A DNA stretch of 64,000 nucleotides, from assembly GCF_024448135.1 (NCBI RefSeq), contig NZ_JAMRYX010000017.1:1-64000 (forward strand), written 5' to 3'. Under the pieces are notes generated by a model, which saw only the letters and a program-made list of their open reading frames with translations, did not search any database and was not told where the DNA came from. This DNA comes from Methylocystis suflitae (GTDB lineage Bacteria > Pseudomonadota > Alphaproteobacteria > Rhizobiales > Beijerinckiaceae). A program made the translations under genes and the position numbers. This document shows, piece by piece, positions 44,932-53,437 of this stretch; within the stretch, counting starts at the first letter, position 1, and every line of letters begins with the position of its first letter.

Positions 44932-45534
44932 CTAGGCGACCGCGGTTGCGAACCGCAGCGTCTCCTGCTCGGTCATGAGGGCGTCGAGCCGCTGGTCATG
45001 CGGTTCGATCGGCACATGGTCGGCTTCCTGGCAGGAATAGGCGACGCCGACCGCGACGACCGGCTTCTTGGCGCGAAGGATCGAGAGCGTGGCGTCATAG
45101 ATGCCGCCGCCATAGCCGAGCCGAAAACCGCGCCGATCGAAGGCGGCGAGCGGCGAAAACACAATATCGGGGTCGTATGCAGGCTTGTCGTCCGAAGGCT
45201 CCGACAGGCCGAACGGCCCTTTGACGAGGTCGTCGCCAGGTGCGAAGACGCGAAAGACCAAGGGATGCCGCACCTTGTGCATCACCGGCAACGTCACGCG
45301 ATAGCCTTCGGCGGCAAGCGCATCGATGAGCGGACGCGTGTTCAACTCGCTGCGGATTGGCCAATAGACGGAAACGACAGGCGGCGCGCCCAGTTTCGCG
45401 TCGCGCGTAACGGCGGCGACCAGCGCGACGCCCCGGCGCGCGACGGACGCGGCGGCCTCATGCGCTTCGTGCGGCGCGATAAGATCGCGGCGCGCCAGCG
45501 AACGGCGCCGCAGCTCGGCTTTCAAATCGCTCAT
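44932..45534 (-). CDS. fau: 5-formyltetrahydrofolate cyclo-ligase
   Basis: A 200-residue enzyme that converts 5-formyl-THF to 5,10-methenyl-THF with ATP. The N-terminal RRRSLARRD, the substrate-binding VSVYWPIRSELNTRP and the C-terminal GFRLGYGGGIYDATL are characteristic. The start is ATG 45534 (MSDLKAELRRR); the frame extending upstream crosses the 6S RNA gene. Position just downstream of 6S RNA is the usual arrangement in proteobacteria. Confidence 0.93.
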   Translation of the reverse strand: MSDLKAELRRRSLARRDLIAPHEAHEAAASVARRGVALVAAVTRDAKLGAPPVVSVYWPIRSELNTRPLIDALAAEGYRVTLPVMHKVRHPLVFRVFAPGDDLVKGPFGLSEPSDDKPAYDPDIVFSPLAAFDRRGFRLGYGGGIYDATLSILRAKKPVVAVGVAYSCQEADHVPIEPHDQRLDALMTEQETLRFATAVA

Positions 45535-45552
45535 GCGAGAGCAATAACAGGG

Positions 45553-45708
45553 AAGGAGAGTGCGGGCCACAAGAGCCGTGGGACATCGATCCCGGGAACC
45601 TACAACGTAGGTGGGCGCCATATGACCAAGCCCACGGGCGAGGCCAGGGACAGCTCCCATAAGGATCGATAAGGCCCCGGGGAATAATAGTCCTGCACGC
45701 ACCCCGCA
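45553..45708 (-). ncRNA. ssrS: 6S RNA (RNA-polymerase regulator)
   Basis: A segment of about 155 bases just upstream of fau, the conserved location of 6S RNA. Reading the minus strand, the ends pair (GGGGTGCGTGC at 45705-45695 with GCCCGCACTCT at 45567-45557). The 3' half contains CACCTACGTTGTAGGTTC and GGGATCGATGTCCCACGGC, which resemble alphaproteobacterial 6S RNA as I remember it. 6S RNA mimics an open promoter and holds the housekeeping RNA polymerase in stationary phase. Exact ends are estimated from the terminal stem. Confidence 0.75.
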
Positions 45709-45769
45709 GCGCCGCCTAGTGAATGTAGCGCCGCGCGCGGCCGGGCGCCAGTGGCGTCTGCGAGATTCG

Positions 45770-46492
45770 CTAGGCGAGCGCTAACTCCAATGGCGCGGAC
45801 CTTTCGCGTTCTTTTCTCTCCGCCGGCAGGCGCTCGATCCGCGTCAGCGTAAACAGCCCGAAGGGCGCGAGGGGGCGGCGCTCGATCAGCTTCATTTGCG
45901 GGTTCTGGTCGATCCAGTCGCCGATGATCGACCAGGGAAATTGCGGACGCCAGCCGAGCTTGGGAGCCATATGGCGGTCGAGCCACGCCTCAAACAGCGC
46001 GATGGCGTCGTCCTTGCCGCTCACATGATTGACGAGCACGATCTCGCCGCCCGGCCGCAGCACGCGCGCGAGTTCGTCGAGCATGGCTTGCGGCTCCGGC
46101 ACGACCGTCAGGACGTAAGGCGCGACGACGCAAGCGAAACTCGCGTCCGGGAACGCCATGCGCGTCGCGTCCATCTTCACGAGGCCGGCGACATGCGAGA
46201 GACGCTCGCGGCGCACGCGCTGCGCCGCGCGGCGCAGCATCGGCTCCGACAGATCGACGCCGACGACCTGCGTATTGGGCGCAAACATCGGCAGTTCGAG
46301 TCCCGTGCCGACGCCGACGTCGAGGATCGGTCCGTGCGCCTTCGAGGCCGCCGCCGCGGCGGCGCGGCGGCCGGGCTTCAGCAGCGTCGCGAAGGTCAGG
46401 TCGTAGATCGGCGCCCAGCGCGCATAGGCGGCCTCGACATTACAATTATCGAGCGTTTCGACTTCGCGCAAAAAATTCCTTGCTTCGCTCAT
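45770..46492 (-). CDS. SAM methyltransferase, PmtA-like
   Basis: A 240-residue class I methyltransferase. The N-terminus [14 protein letters not shown], the SAM motif [15 protein letters not shown] and the acidic [11 protein letters not shown] resemble the Rhodobacter-type phosphatidylethanolamine N-methyltransferase PmtA, which makes phosphatidylcholine in three methylations. Membership is likely but not certain, because related quinone methyltransferases share the motifs. Its ATG overlaps the stop of mnmA by four bases (46489-46492), so the two are coupled. 6S RNA follows on the same strand. Confidence 0.75.
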   Translation of the reverse strand: MSEARNFLREVETLDNCNVEAAYARWAPIYDLTFATLLKPGRRAAAAAASKAHGPILDVGVGTGLELPMFAPNTQVVGVDLSEPMLRRAAQRVRRERLSHVAGLVKMDATRMAFPDASFACVVAPYVLTVVPEPQAMLDELARVLRPGGEIVLVNHVSGKDDAIALFEAWLDRHMAPKLGWRPQFPWSIIGDWIDQNPQMKLIERRPLAPFGLFTLTRIERLPAERKERERSAPLELALA

Positions 46493-47718
46493 CGAGGCGC
46501 CCTTCGCACTTCTTCGGCGCGCAGCGGCGGCGCCTTTGATGCCATCGTAATCGCGGGCTCGATCGCGGCGATAAATCCACCGCCGAGCACCCGCGCTTCG
46601 TTTTCGTCGGCGTCGTAGAAGACGCAGGCCTGCCCCGGCGAGACGCCGAATTCGCTCGCCGCGAAGATCACCAGCGCGCCGCCGTCGCCGTCCGCGATCA
46701 CCCGCGCCGGAACTGGCGGCCGCGTCGAGCGCACGCGCGCCATGATGTCGATGCCCTCGGGCGGCAGGGAAGAGAGCGCGCCCTCGCCAATCCAATTCAC
46801 GTCGCGCAGCTTCACGGCGCGCGTCTCCAGCGCCTCGCGCGGGCCGACCACGACCTGAGCCTTCGCGGCGTCAAGGCGCAAGACGTAAAGCGGCTCCGCG
46901 TCGCGGCCGGCGACTTTTGCGCCCAGCCCCAGGCCACGGCGCTGGCCGATGGTGTAGTGGATGACGCCCGCGTGGCGCCCCAGCACACGGCCGTCGAGAT
47001 GCACGATTTCGCCGGGCACCACCGAAGCGGGCGCAAGCTTTTCGACGATGTCGGTGTAGCGCCCGGTTGGCACGAAGCAGATGTCCTGGCTGTCCGGCTT
47101 ATCGGCGACCTCGAGTCCGAAGCGACGCGCCATGTCGCGAACTTCGGCCTTGGCGTAGTCGCCGAGCGGAAAGCGCAGCATCCGCAGCTGCTCGCGCGTC
47201 GTCGCAAATAGGAAATAGCTCTGGTCGCGCGCCGCATCCTTGGCGCGGTAAAGCGCACGGCCGCCGCGTCCGTCGTCGCGGGCGGAAATATAATGGCCGG
47301 TCGCGAGCGCGTGCGCGCCGAGGTCCTTCGCCGTTTCCATAAGATCGGCGAATTTGATGAACTGGTTGCAGGCGACGCAGGGCACGGGAGTCTCGCCGCT
47401 GGCGTAGCTCGCGGCGAATTCGTCAATCACCTTCTCGCGAAACTTGCTCTCGTAATCGAGAACGAAGTGCGGAATGCCGAGTCGCGCCGCGACATTTCGC
47501 GCATCGTGAATGTCGCGCCCGGCGCAGCAGGCCCCCTTGCGGTGCGTGGCTTCGCCGTGATCATAAAGCTGCATCGTGACGCCCACGACGTCGTAGCCTT
47601 GCTCCTGCAGCAGAGCGGCGACCACGCTCGAGTCGACGCCGCCGGACATCGCGACGACGACCCGCGTCTCGCGCGGCGAGGAAGGCTGCGGCGCATGATC
47701 CGATACGCTATTCGTCAT
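46489..47718 (-). CDS. mnmA: tRNA 2-thiouridylase MnmA
   Basis: A 409-residue enzyme that adds sulfur to position 2 of U34 in tRNA for Lys, Glu and Gln. The ATP PP-loop SGGVDSS is near residues 25-31. The catalytic Cys pair is in PVPCVACNQ and [10 protein letters not shown], and GQRRGLGLG marks the middle domain. The length is somewhat above the usual 370 because of an N-terminal extension of about 18 residues. Translationally coupled to the downstream methyltransferase gene. Confidence 0.96.
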   Translation of the reverse strand: MTNSVSDHAPQPSSPRETRVVVAMSGGVDSSVVAALLQEQGYDVVGVTMQLYDHGEATHRKGACCAGRDIHDARNVAARLGIPHFVLDYESKFREKVIDEFAASYASGETPVPCVACNQFIKFADLMETAKDLGAHALATGHYISARDDGRGGRALYRAKDAARDQSYFLFATTREQLRMLRFPLGDYAKAEVRDMARRFGLEVADKPDSQDICFVPTGRYTDIVEKLAPASVVPGEIVHLDGRVLGRHAGVIHYTIGQRRGLGLGAKVAGRDAEPLYVLRLDAAKAQVVVGPREALETRAVKLRDVNWIGEGALSSLPPEGIDIMARVRSTRPPVPARVIADGDGGALVIFAASEFGVSPGQACVFYDADENEARVLGGGFIAAIEPAITMASKAPPLRAEEVRRAPR

Positions 47719-47959
47719 TTACGGAAGCGACGCCTGTTTACTACGAAAAGTGGGGCGAGATGGGTAAAGGCGCGAAAATCGAGCGCCCGGCCCGCCGCGC
47801 ATCGGTGAGGCCACTGTCACCATTTAGAGCATTACCCGTCCAAGAGGCAATCCTGTCGATATTTTTCGACCGAGAAAGCCGCCATCCCGGCGTCATATTG
47901 TTCGCAGCCGCCATCGCTGCTATGACGCCGCGGCGTTTGAGGCGCGGAGATGGATCTAA

Positions 47960-48901
47960 ATGGCGGCGATGAAACTCCTGGCGGGCAACTCAAATAGGCC
48001 GCTCGCGGAGGCGATCGCCGCCCACCTCGGCATTCCGCTCTGTCGCGCCCAGGTTCGCCGCTTCGCGGACCAGGAAATCTGGGTCGAAATTCTGGAGAAT
48101 GTGCGCGGGCAGGACACGTTCGTGATCCAGTCCACATCCGCGCCGGCCAACGACCATCTGATGGAGCTCCTGATCATGATCGACGCGCTGCGCCGCGCTT
48201 CAGCGCGTCGCATCACGGCGGTCATTCCCTATTTCGGCTACGCCCGCCAGGACCGCAAACAGGGACCGCGCACGCCGATCTCGGCCAAGCTTGTCAGCAA
48301 TCTGATCACGCGGGCGGGCGCGGACCGCGTTCTGACCGTGGATCTGCACGCCGGCCAGGTTCAGGGCTTCTTCGACATTCCAACCGATAATCTCTTCGCC
48401 GCGCCGGTCATCGTGGCGGACATCAAGTCGCACCTTGAACTCAAGAATGTCATGGTTGTGTCGCCGGATGTCGGCGGCGTGGTGCGCGCGCGGGCGCTGG
48501 CGAAGCGCATCGACGCGCCGCTCGCCATCGTCGACAAGCGCCGCGAGCGCGCCGGCGACTCCGAGGTCATGAACATCATCGGCGACGTAAGCGGCCACAA
48601 TTGCATTCTCATCGACGACATCGTCGATTCGGGCGGAACGCTGTGCAACGCCGCCGAAGCGCTGCTCGCGGCGGGCGCCGGCTCCGTCTACGCCTTCATT
48701 ACCCATGGCGTGCTGTCGGGCGCGGCGGCGGAGCGCATCGCCAATTCGAAGCTGAAGCAGCTCGTCGTCACCGACACGATCCGCGCGACGGCCGCGGTCG
48801 AAGCCGCCCCCAACATTCGCGTCATTCCGATCGGCCATCTGATCGGCGAGGCGATCGCCCGCACGGCGCGGGAGGAAAGCGTCTCCAGCCTGTTCGATTA
48901 G
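47960..48901 (+). CDS. prs: Ribose-phosphate pyrophosphokinase
   Basis: A 313-residue enzyme making PRPP from ribose 5-phosphate and ATP, feeding purine, pyrimidine, His, Trp and NAD synthesis. Motifs are [21 protein letters not shown] (ATP site), the [12 protein letters not shown] loop, and the PRPP-binding [18 protein letters not shown] 47960 follows GGAGATGGATCTAA; ATG 47969 is an alternative. The 241-base leader shows no clear riboswitch. Confidence 0.96.
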   Translation: MAAMKLLAGNSNRPLAEAIAAHLGIPLCRAQVRRFADQEIWVEILENVRGQDTFVIQSTSAPANDHLMELLIMIDALRRASARRITAVIPYFGYARQDRKQGPRTPISAKLVSNLITRAGADRVLTVDLHAGQVQGFFDIPTDNLFAAPVIVADIKSHLELKNVMVVSPDVGGVVRARALAKRIDAPLAIVDKRRERAGDSEVMNIIGDVSGHNCILIDDIVDSGGTLCNAAEALLAAGAGSVYAFITHGVLSGAAAERIANSKLKQLVVTDTIRATAAVEAAPNIRVIPIGHLIGEAIARTAREESVSSLFD

Positions 48902-48948
48902 GCCTTCCGTGAGGATAGGCCACGCGGCGGCTTTCTCGGCCAATCGAG

Positions 48949-49404
48949 TCAATAAGACTGCGAGCGGAAGCTTGCACGCAGGACGGTGAGGCAGGCGCCG
49001 GCGAAACCGAAGCTGGTCGTTACGATGCTCGCCATGAGATAGAGCCTGAACACGTTCGGACCCCAGCCTTCCGCCGGCGGGCCGTCGAGGATTGGAAACG
49101 CCGCCTGCAAGATGAACAGGCTCGAATTAGTGAATGCGCCCACGACCATTGCCCAGCGCACGGGCCAGACGAAAGGAATGCGCGTTCCGTAGAAGCCGAG
49201 CAGGAGCGCGCTCATCAGCAGGAAGTCGATATGGGCCTGCAAGAGGCGCGAGAATTTCTCTGGAAAGATCGCCGACATGAGCGGCGCTTCCATCTTGAGC
49301 GCCACCAGACACCAGGCCAGAACGAGCGCAACGAGCACCCACAGGGCGGCGCCCCTTAGCAAAATAATGTTGTTTTCATGGACCGATCGCGCGTTTTGAC
49401 TCAT
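48949..49404 (-). CDS. Four-helix membrane protein, 151 aa
   Basis: Four hydrophobic segments are visible (ALWVLVALVLAWCLVAL; AHIDFLLMSALLLGFYG; WAMVVGAFTNSSLFILQAAF; LMASIVTTSFGFAGACLTV). The second contains a conserved-looking AHIDFLLM. The layout faintly recalls the small membrane styrene-oxide isomerase/SOI-like proteins, but the match is too weak to name. It is divergent from an AraC-type regulator with 129 bases between, and may be its target. Confidence 0.6.
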   Translation of the reverse strand: MSQNARSVHENNIILLRGAALWVLVALVLAWCLVALKMEAPLMSAIFPEKFSRLLQAHIDFLLMSALLLGFYGTRIPFVWPVRWAMVVGAFTNSSLFILQAAFPILDGPPAEGWGPNVFRLYLMASIVTTSFGFAGACLTVLRASFRSQSY

Positions 49405-49533
49405 TTTGACATCCCTGCTGATTTCAGCGGTTCGCCGCAGGGCGGATATGCAACATTCATCGAATCAGTGCTTGACCGAGGCGGCTGAAAAACTTGTCTG
49501 AAATGGATCTGCCGGGCGTGACGAGGGGAGCCG

Positions 49534-50478
49534 ATGACGAAAGCGCAATTCCTTTCGACCGAAGGCGTGCCGCATGCCCGGCGCCGCGAGTGGCTCTGTG
49601 AGGTGATCGGACGTGAATACGCCCGCGCAGACGCTTGCGCCCTGCCGACGCAGCCGCTGTTCAATGAAATGACGATATATGGCGAAATTGACGTGCGACT
49701 CTCGGCGATCCGCTCAAACGCCATCCTCATCGAAAGACCGCAGCGGCCTGCGCTGCCCGACAGTCACGACGTGTTTCTGGCCGTTGTGCTGCTCTCGGGC
49801 GAATATTTTATTGAGCAAGGCGAACGCCGAGCGGCGTTGCGTCCTGGCGACATGACGATCTACGACGCCACCCAGCCGCACAAAATCTATTGTCCTGGCT
49901 CGTTCTCGAAACTGATCGTATCTCTGCCGCGGGCCGCCATGCGGAAGCGTTTGCCCGATATGGACCGTCGCCTGGCCACACCGATCGCCGGCGCGCGTGG
50001 ACTTGGCGCGATCGCCGCAGCGCATATCCGTTCAATCGCCGCGCATGCCGCCGCACTCACGGATGAGTCCTTCGCGGCGGCGACGGACCATTGCGCCGAC
50101 CTCATCGCCCTTTCCGCTGCCGATGCGCAACAAATTCCCGCGACCGCCCGCAGTCGCGACGCCACGCTGCGACGGGTGAAGCGCTTCATCGAAGGCCGCT
50201 TGGGCGATCCCCGGCTTGATCCGACCATGACGGCCCAGGCGCTGGGGCTTTCAATCCGCTATCTCAACGCGCTCTTCGAAGCTGAGGGCGTATCGCTGAT
50301 GCGCTATGTTTGGTCGAGACGTCTCGATCATTGTCGCGCCGACCTCAACGCCCGAGCGCACGCCCCGATTGGCGAGATCGCCTTTCGCTGGGGCTTCAGC
50401 GATTTTTCCCACTTCAGCCGCGCGTTTCGCCGGCGGTTCGGACAATCCGCGCGCGAGATGCGGATGCAAGCCGAATAG
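49534..50478 (+). CDS. AraC-family transcription regulator
   Basis: A 314-residue regulator. The N-terminal domain (SGEYFIEQGERRAALRPGDM region) is the cupin-like AraC-binding type found in FeaR/AraC_binding_2 proteins. The C-terminal double helix-turn-helix runs from RRVKRFIEGRLGDPRLDP to DFSHFSRAFRRRFGQSAREMR. It probably senses a small molecule and controls the divergent membrane-protein gene. It converges on the radical-SAM/peptide unit, so control of that operon is not indicated by layout. Confidence 0.88.
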   Translation: MTKAQFLSTEGVPHARRREWLCEVIGREYARADACALPTQPLFNEMTIYGEIDVRLSAIRSNAILIERPQRPALPDSHDVFLAVVLLSGEYFIEQGERRAALRPGDMTIYDATQPHKIYCPGSFSKLIVSLPRAAMRKRLPDMDRRLATPIAGARGLGAIAAAHIRSIAAHAAALTDESFAAATDHCADLIALSAADAQQIPATARSRDATLRRVKRFIEGRLGDPRLDPTMTAQALGLSIRYLNALFEAEGVSLMRYVWSRRLDHCRADLNARAHAPIGEIAFRWGFSDFSHFSRAFRRRFGQSAREMRMQAE

Positions 50479-50546
50479 CCGGCTCGATCACGCGCTATTT
50501 TGGCGCGATCGCCCAAATGCAGATGACGTGATCGAATCGAAAAGCT

Positions 50547-50600
50547 TAGAGCGCGCTTCGCGCAAAGCCCGGCGTCCGATCTTTCGCGAGCCGCGCTCTA
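50547..50600. repeat. Palindromic repeat with TAGAGCGCG arms
   Basis: Arms TAGAGCGCG (50547-50555) and CGCGCTCTA (50592-50600) enclose a further CTTCGCG/CGCGAG-type pairing. It lies between convergent genes and could act as a two-way transcript end for the radical-SAM/peptide operon, although no T-run follows. Confidence 0.6.
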
Positions 50601-50622
50601 TGCTCAGCTTGTTGTCTCATTC

Positions 50623-51351
50623 TCAGCTGAGCAAGATATTTGACGAGCCCAGAAATAACATGCCCTCGATGACGCTAACTGAGAAAAAAAACAGGTGCGC
50701 GCGAAAGCATATCTTTGGATCATACCAATTCCAGCGCCGCAATATTCCATAGGCCGCGACGCCGTCCACACAAGAGAACAAGAAAAACGCACTCATTAAC
50801 AGGGCGGCCTGAGTTGAAAAATTGGCGGCCGCCAGCCCGACGTAGACCAGTCCGCGCGAGCTGATATGGCCTAACAGCGCGGACCCTCGCTCGATTGGCA
50901 CCATATATCTGACGCAGTAGGAGTCCGCGGCTCCAGCCGCCCACTCGGAGGATTCTTGCGGATCGTCTTCACTAAGGAAAACGCCAACGATGAAGACATA
51001 TGCTGCTTCAACAGAGCCAGCGCCGACCCCAAAAGCCACCGCCTGCGTAAGGGTTACTGGCCAAGCGTAGAAGAAAAAAAGTAAAGCCGCTCCAAGCTCC
51101 GTGACGGCCGAGAGCGTCCCGTGAAACACGGCGATGGTTTTAGTCGTGAGCCGCTTTCGGAGCCGAGGCGTTAGGAAGATCGCAATGGCGTATTTAACCA
51201 TCACGGAGAGCGCCCAAACGGCGGCTCCTGCCGCAACCGATTTCCAATCGCGCCACAGAATTACACAAGCTAACGGCGGCGCGACGCAAATCGCCGCTAC
51301 CGCCGCCCAGGATTGAATGCTCCATCGGCCCGCGGCGCCTGGAGAGGTCAT
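50623..51351 (-). CDS. Membrane protein, distant YhfC-like (possible intramembrane protease)
   Basis: A 242-residue protein with seven or so hydrophobic segments. Three places resemble the YhfC glutamic-type intramembrane protease family (as I recall it): an E85-containing VTELGAAL, FGVGAGSVEAAYVF (E115), and ERGSALLGHISSRGLV (E154, R155, H162). The EE pair of the first motif and the His of the usual GHGG motif are missing (GAGS here), so activity is uncertain. It starts 30 bases after the small precursor-like gene on the same strand, which makes a processing or export role for that peptide plausible. Local GC is lower than in the flanking core genes. Confidence 0.6.
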   Translation of the reverse strand: MTSPGAAGRWSIQSWAAVAAICVAPPLACVILWRDWKSVAAGAAVWALSVMVKYAIAIFLTPRLRKRLTTKTIAVFHGTLSAVTELGAALLFFFYAWPVTLTQAVAFGVGAGSVEAAYVFIVGVFLSEDDPQESSEWAAGAADSYCVRYMVPIERGSALLGHISSRGLVYVGLAAANFSTQAALLMSAFFLFSCVDGVAAYGILRRWNWYDPKICFRAHLFFFSVSVIEGMLFLGSSNILLS

Positions 51352-51381
51352 GTGATTAATTATGCGATATCTGCGTCGAGA

Positions 51382-51681
51382 TCACTTTTTCTCGGCGACG
51401 ACCGCCGATGACACGACAACGTTGACGACCGGTCTCGTCCCCTGGGTCACGACGCGTACGACCGGCGACACGAAAGCCGCGACGGCTTCTCCCGCGCCAG
51501 GGACCGTCAGTTGTTGACGAGCGCCGGCCTGGATCGCCTCTCTTTGAGGCTCCGTGAGGCTAATTCCAGCCTGTCTCAGAGCATTTTCCGGATCAGACTC
51601 CAATTGGTGCGCGAACTTTTGGTCCGTGAAGATACGACCAACCAATGCTCTCAAATGTTCTTCATTTTGCGTTTGCGTCAT
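51382..51681 (-). CDS. Candidate RiPP precursor peptide, 99 aa
   Basis: The N-terminal half (residues 1-53) resembles Nif11/Franean1_4349-type leader peptides: helix-forming LRALVGRIFTDQKFAHQL, then SDPENALRQAGISLTEPQR. The C-terminal part (54-99) is unlike an enzyme: 14 of 46 residues are Val, with a P-V-V-x-V-V pattern twice (SPVVRVV, RPVVNVVV) and no Cys. GGAG lies seven to eight bases before ATG 51681. It is encoded 53 bases after a radical SAM enzyme and 30 bases before a membrane protein. No cleavage motif such as GG is obvious; PGAGEA near 61-66 or QAGA near 51-54 are candidates. Confidence 0.7.
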   Translation of the reverse strand: MTQTQNEEHLRALVGRIFTDQKFAHQLESDPENALRQAGISLTEPQREAIQAGARQQLTVPGAGEAVAAFVSPVVRVVTQGTRPVVNVVVSSAVVAEKK

Positions 51682-51733
51682 GTTTGCGCTCCGTCATTTC
51701 GCCCAAAGCTGGCTTGCAGCTGTTGAGGCGGCT

Positions 51734-53269
51734 CTACACTCCGATGTGGCGAAGGGGTCGCTCCATGGAGACGTGTTTCGGCGGCCGCGATTCCAGCACT
51801 TCGCGCATCGGTCGCTTTTCGCCGCCGAGAGAAACTTCCCGAAGATTCTGAAGACCGCCTTGCCCCTCATGTATCTCTTGGGGAAAATAGAGGGCGATCG
51901 GTTCCGGATGGCCGTATTCCACCATCGGCCGCTCGCCATATTTGAGTTTTGAGACTGTCTTCAATCCGAAGACTGCAGAAGTTATTTCACGTATTTCCGA
52001 CGGACTTAATTTAACGCCGGAACGAAACAAATATAAATCTCGGAAAAATCCGAAGCTATTGTACATGGACTCGTTCACCAGTCCATTTTCGCGGTCCTCT
52101 TCCCAAAGCCGAGACCCGGGAATTTGACAATACCACTGCAATAAAATTCTCACGCCGTAAGTAGAAAATAGGTGAGAGGCGAATTGGCACGTTTTAATGA
52201 CTTCGGCCTTCGTCTCCCAGGGAAATCCCAACACAAATGAAAAATCGGCTCGCTCCGAAAGATTATGCCGGTAGAGAAGACGCGCGGCGTCTTCGAGAAT
52301 CTGGGTCGTCGTGCCCTTGCCGATCAGATCTAGGCCAGCGTCATAACCAGCCTCCGCGCCGACCAGAAATTGACTGGTGTATTCCGCGACTTGCGACACG
52401 AATCCGTCGTACAGCAGGTCGGTGGCCCTTGAGTCATAGACCAGCTCGGGGCGCAGATCTCGTTCTCGAAAGAGTTCGATCATCTGCAGAACACGCTTTG
52501 GATTCATCGAAAATTCGTCGTCGATAATATGTATAAAGTCGTGCTGGGTTCTGTACGTGTAACTCATCAACGTCTCAAGCCGATCAAGAAAGGCGTCTGC
52601 TGGCATGCCTCTCCAGGTTTGGCGGTAAGACGTGCTGCAAAAGGAACAATCAAAGGCGCATCCGCGCGACGATTCAATTGAGAGCGACTTGTAGACCTTC
52701 AAAGGGATTTCGCTGAAGTCCGGCATCGGAAAGTCAGCCAATTGCGTTTTTGTGATTTTCGGTCCAATCGGATTACGACAAATGTTCCCGTCTTTGTGTC
52801 GCCAAGTTAGATTTGGCACGTCTTCAAAACCAATGCCTCTGTCCAAAGCGACGCAGAGCGCTTCGATTGCGATCTCTCCCTCTCCTCGAATGATAAAATC
52901 GACCGGGAAGGCGTTCATGATGTAATGATCGAACATCGTCGGATGGATGCCGCCGAGCACAATCGGCACGTCAGGACGTAGCGATCTGACTTGTTCGATG
53001 ACTTTGACCGCTGTCGGCCAGGACATCGATGTTGCGGCGATCCCAACCAATCCGCAGTCATCGATGTCAGGAGTGAATCGATCGACGCGCGCTGTGCCGG
53101 CCGCGATCAGGTCCGCGACAACCGCTTCAAATCCTGCGCGCCGTAGAACCGCCTGCAGAAGATAAACGCCATATGGCGGGCATTCCCGGACCGCATCCAT
53201 GGCGATGGGTTGGGGTTCACCCCAAAAAAAATCATCCATAATCGGGGGTGCGAACAACACGACTTTCAT
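51734..53269 (-). CDS. B12-binding-type radical SAM enzyme
   Basis: A 511-residue protein. Residues 1-140 form a Rossmann-like cobalamin-binding-type domain (MKVVLFAPP, PPYGVYLLQAVLRRAGFEAV, IVLGGIHPT, FIIRGEGE) without the DxHxxG base-off motif, as is usual in this class. The radical SAM core has the 4Fe-4S ligands C204, C208 and C211 in SSRGCAFDCSFCS. Later come ELVYDSRATDLLYDG and GAEAGYDAGLDLIGKG. Such enzymes methylate or otherwise modify unreactive carbons, including in RiPP peptides. Encoded just before the precursor-like gene on the same strand. Composition is AT-richer than the flanking genes. Confidence 0.9.
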   Translation of the reverse strand: MKVVLFAPPIMDDFFWGEPQPIAMDAVRECPPYGVYLLQAVLRRAGFEAVVADLIAAGTARVDRFTPDIDDCGLVGIAATSMSWPTAVKVIEQVRSLRPDVPIVLGGIHPTMFDHYIMNAFPVDFIIRGEGEIAIEALCVALDRGIGFEDVPNLTWRHKDGNICRNPIGPKITKTQLADFPMPDFSEIPLKVYKSLSIESSRGCAFDCSFCSTSYRQTWRGMPADAFLDRLETLMSYTYRTQHDFIHIIDDEFSMNPKRVLQMIELFRERDLRPELVYDSRATDLLYDGFVSQVAEYTSQFLVGAEAGYDAGLDLIGKGTTTQILEDAARLLYRHNLSERADFSFVLGFPWETKAEVIKTCQFASHLFSTYGVRILLQWYCQIPGSRLWEEDRENGLVNESMYNSFGFFRDLYLFRSGVKLSPSEIREITSAVFGLKTVSKLKYGERPMVEYGHPEPIALYFPQEIHEGQGGLQNLREVSLGGEKRPMREVLESRPPKHVSMERPLRHIGV

Positions 53270-53437
53270 TGAAATAGCTCGCGTTCGTAAGCTTAAAATC
53301 TCAACCCAGGGTTGTATAGCGTAATTTCATGAGTGAGTCCACAGCGCCCAGCCGGACTTTCTGAACGAATGTGTTGCGACCCATTTTGTGGGGGCGCGCT
53401 GCGTATGCGCGTTGGCCTTGCGCCGGAATGCCCGCAA

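Noticed and set aside
45535..45702. N-terminal extension of 5-formyl-THF cyclo-ligase by 56 residues
   Set aside because: The family starts at about MSDLKAELRRR, and the extra stretch coincides with the 6S RNA gene.
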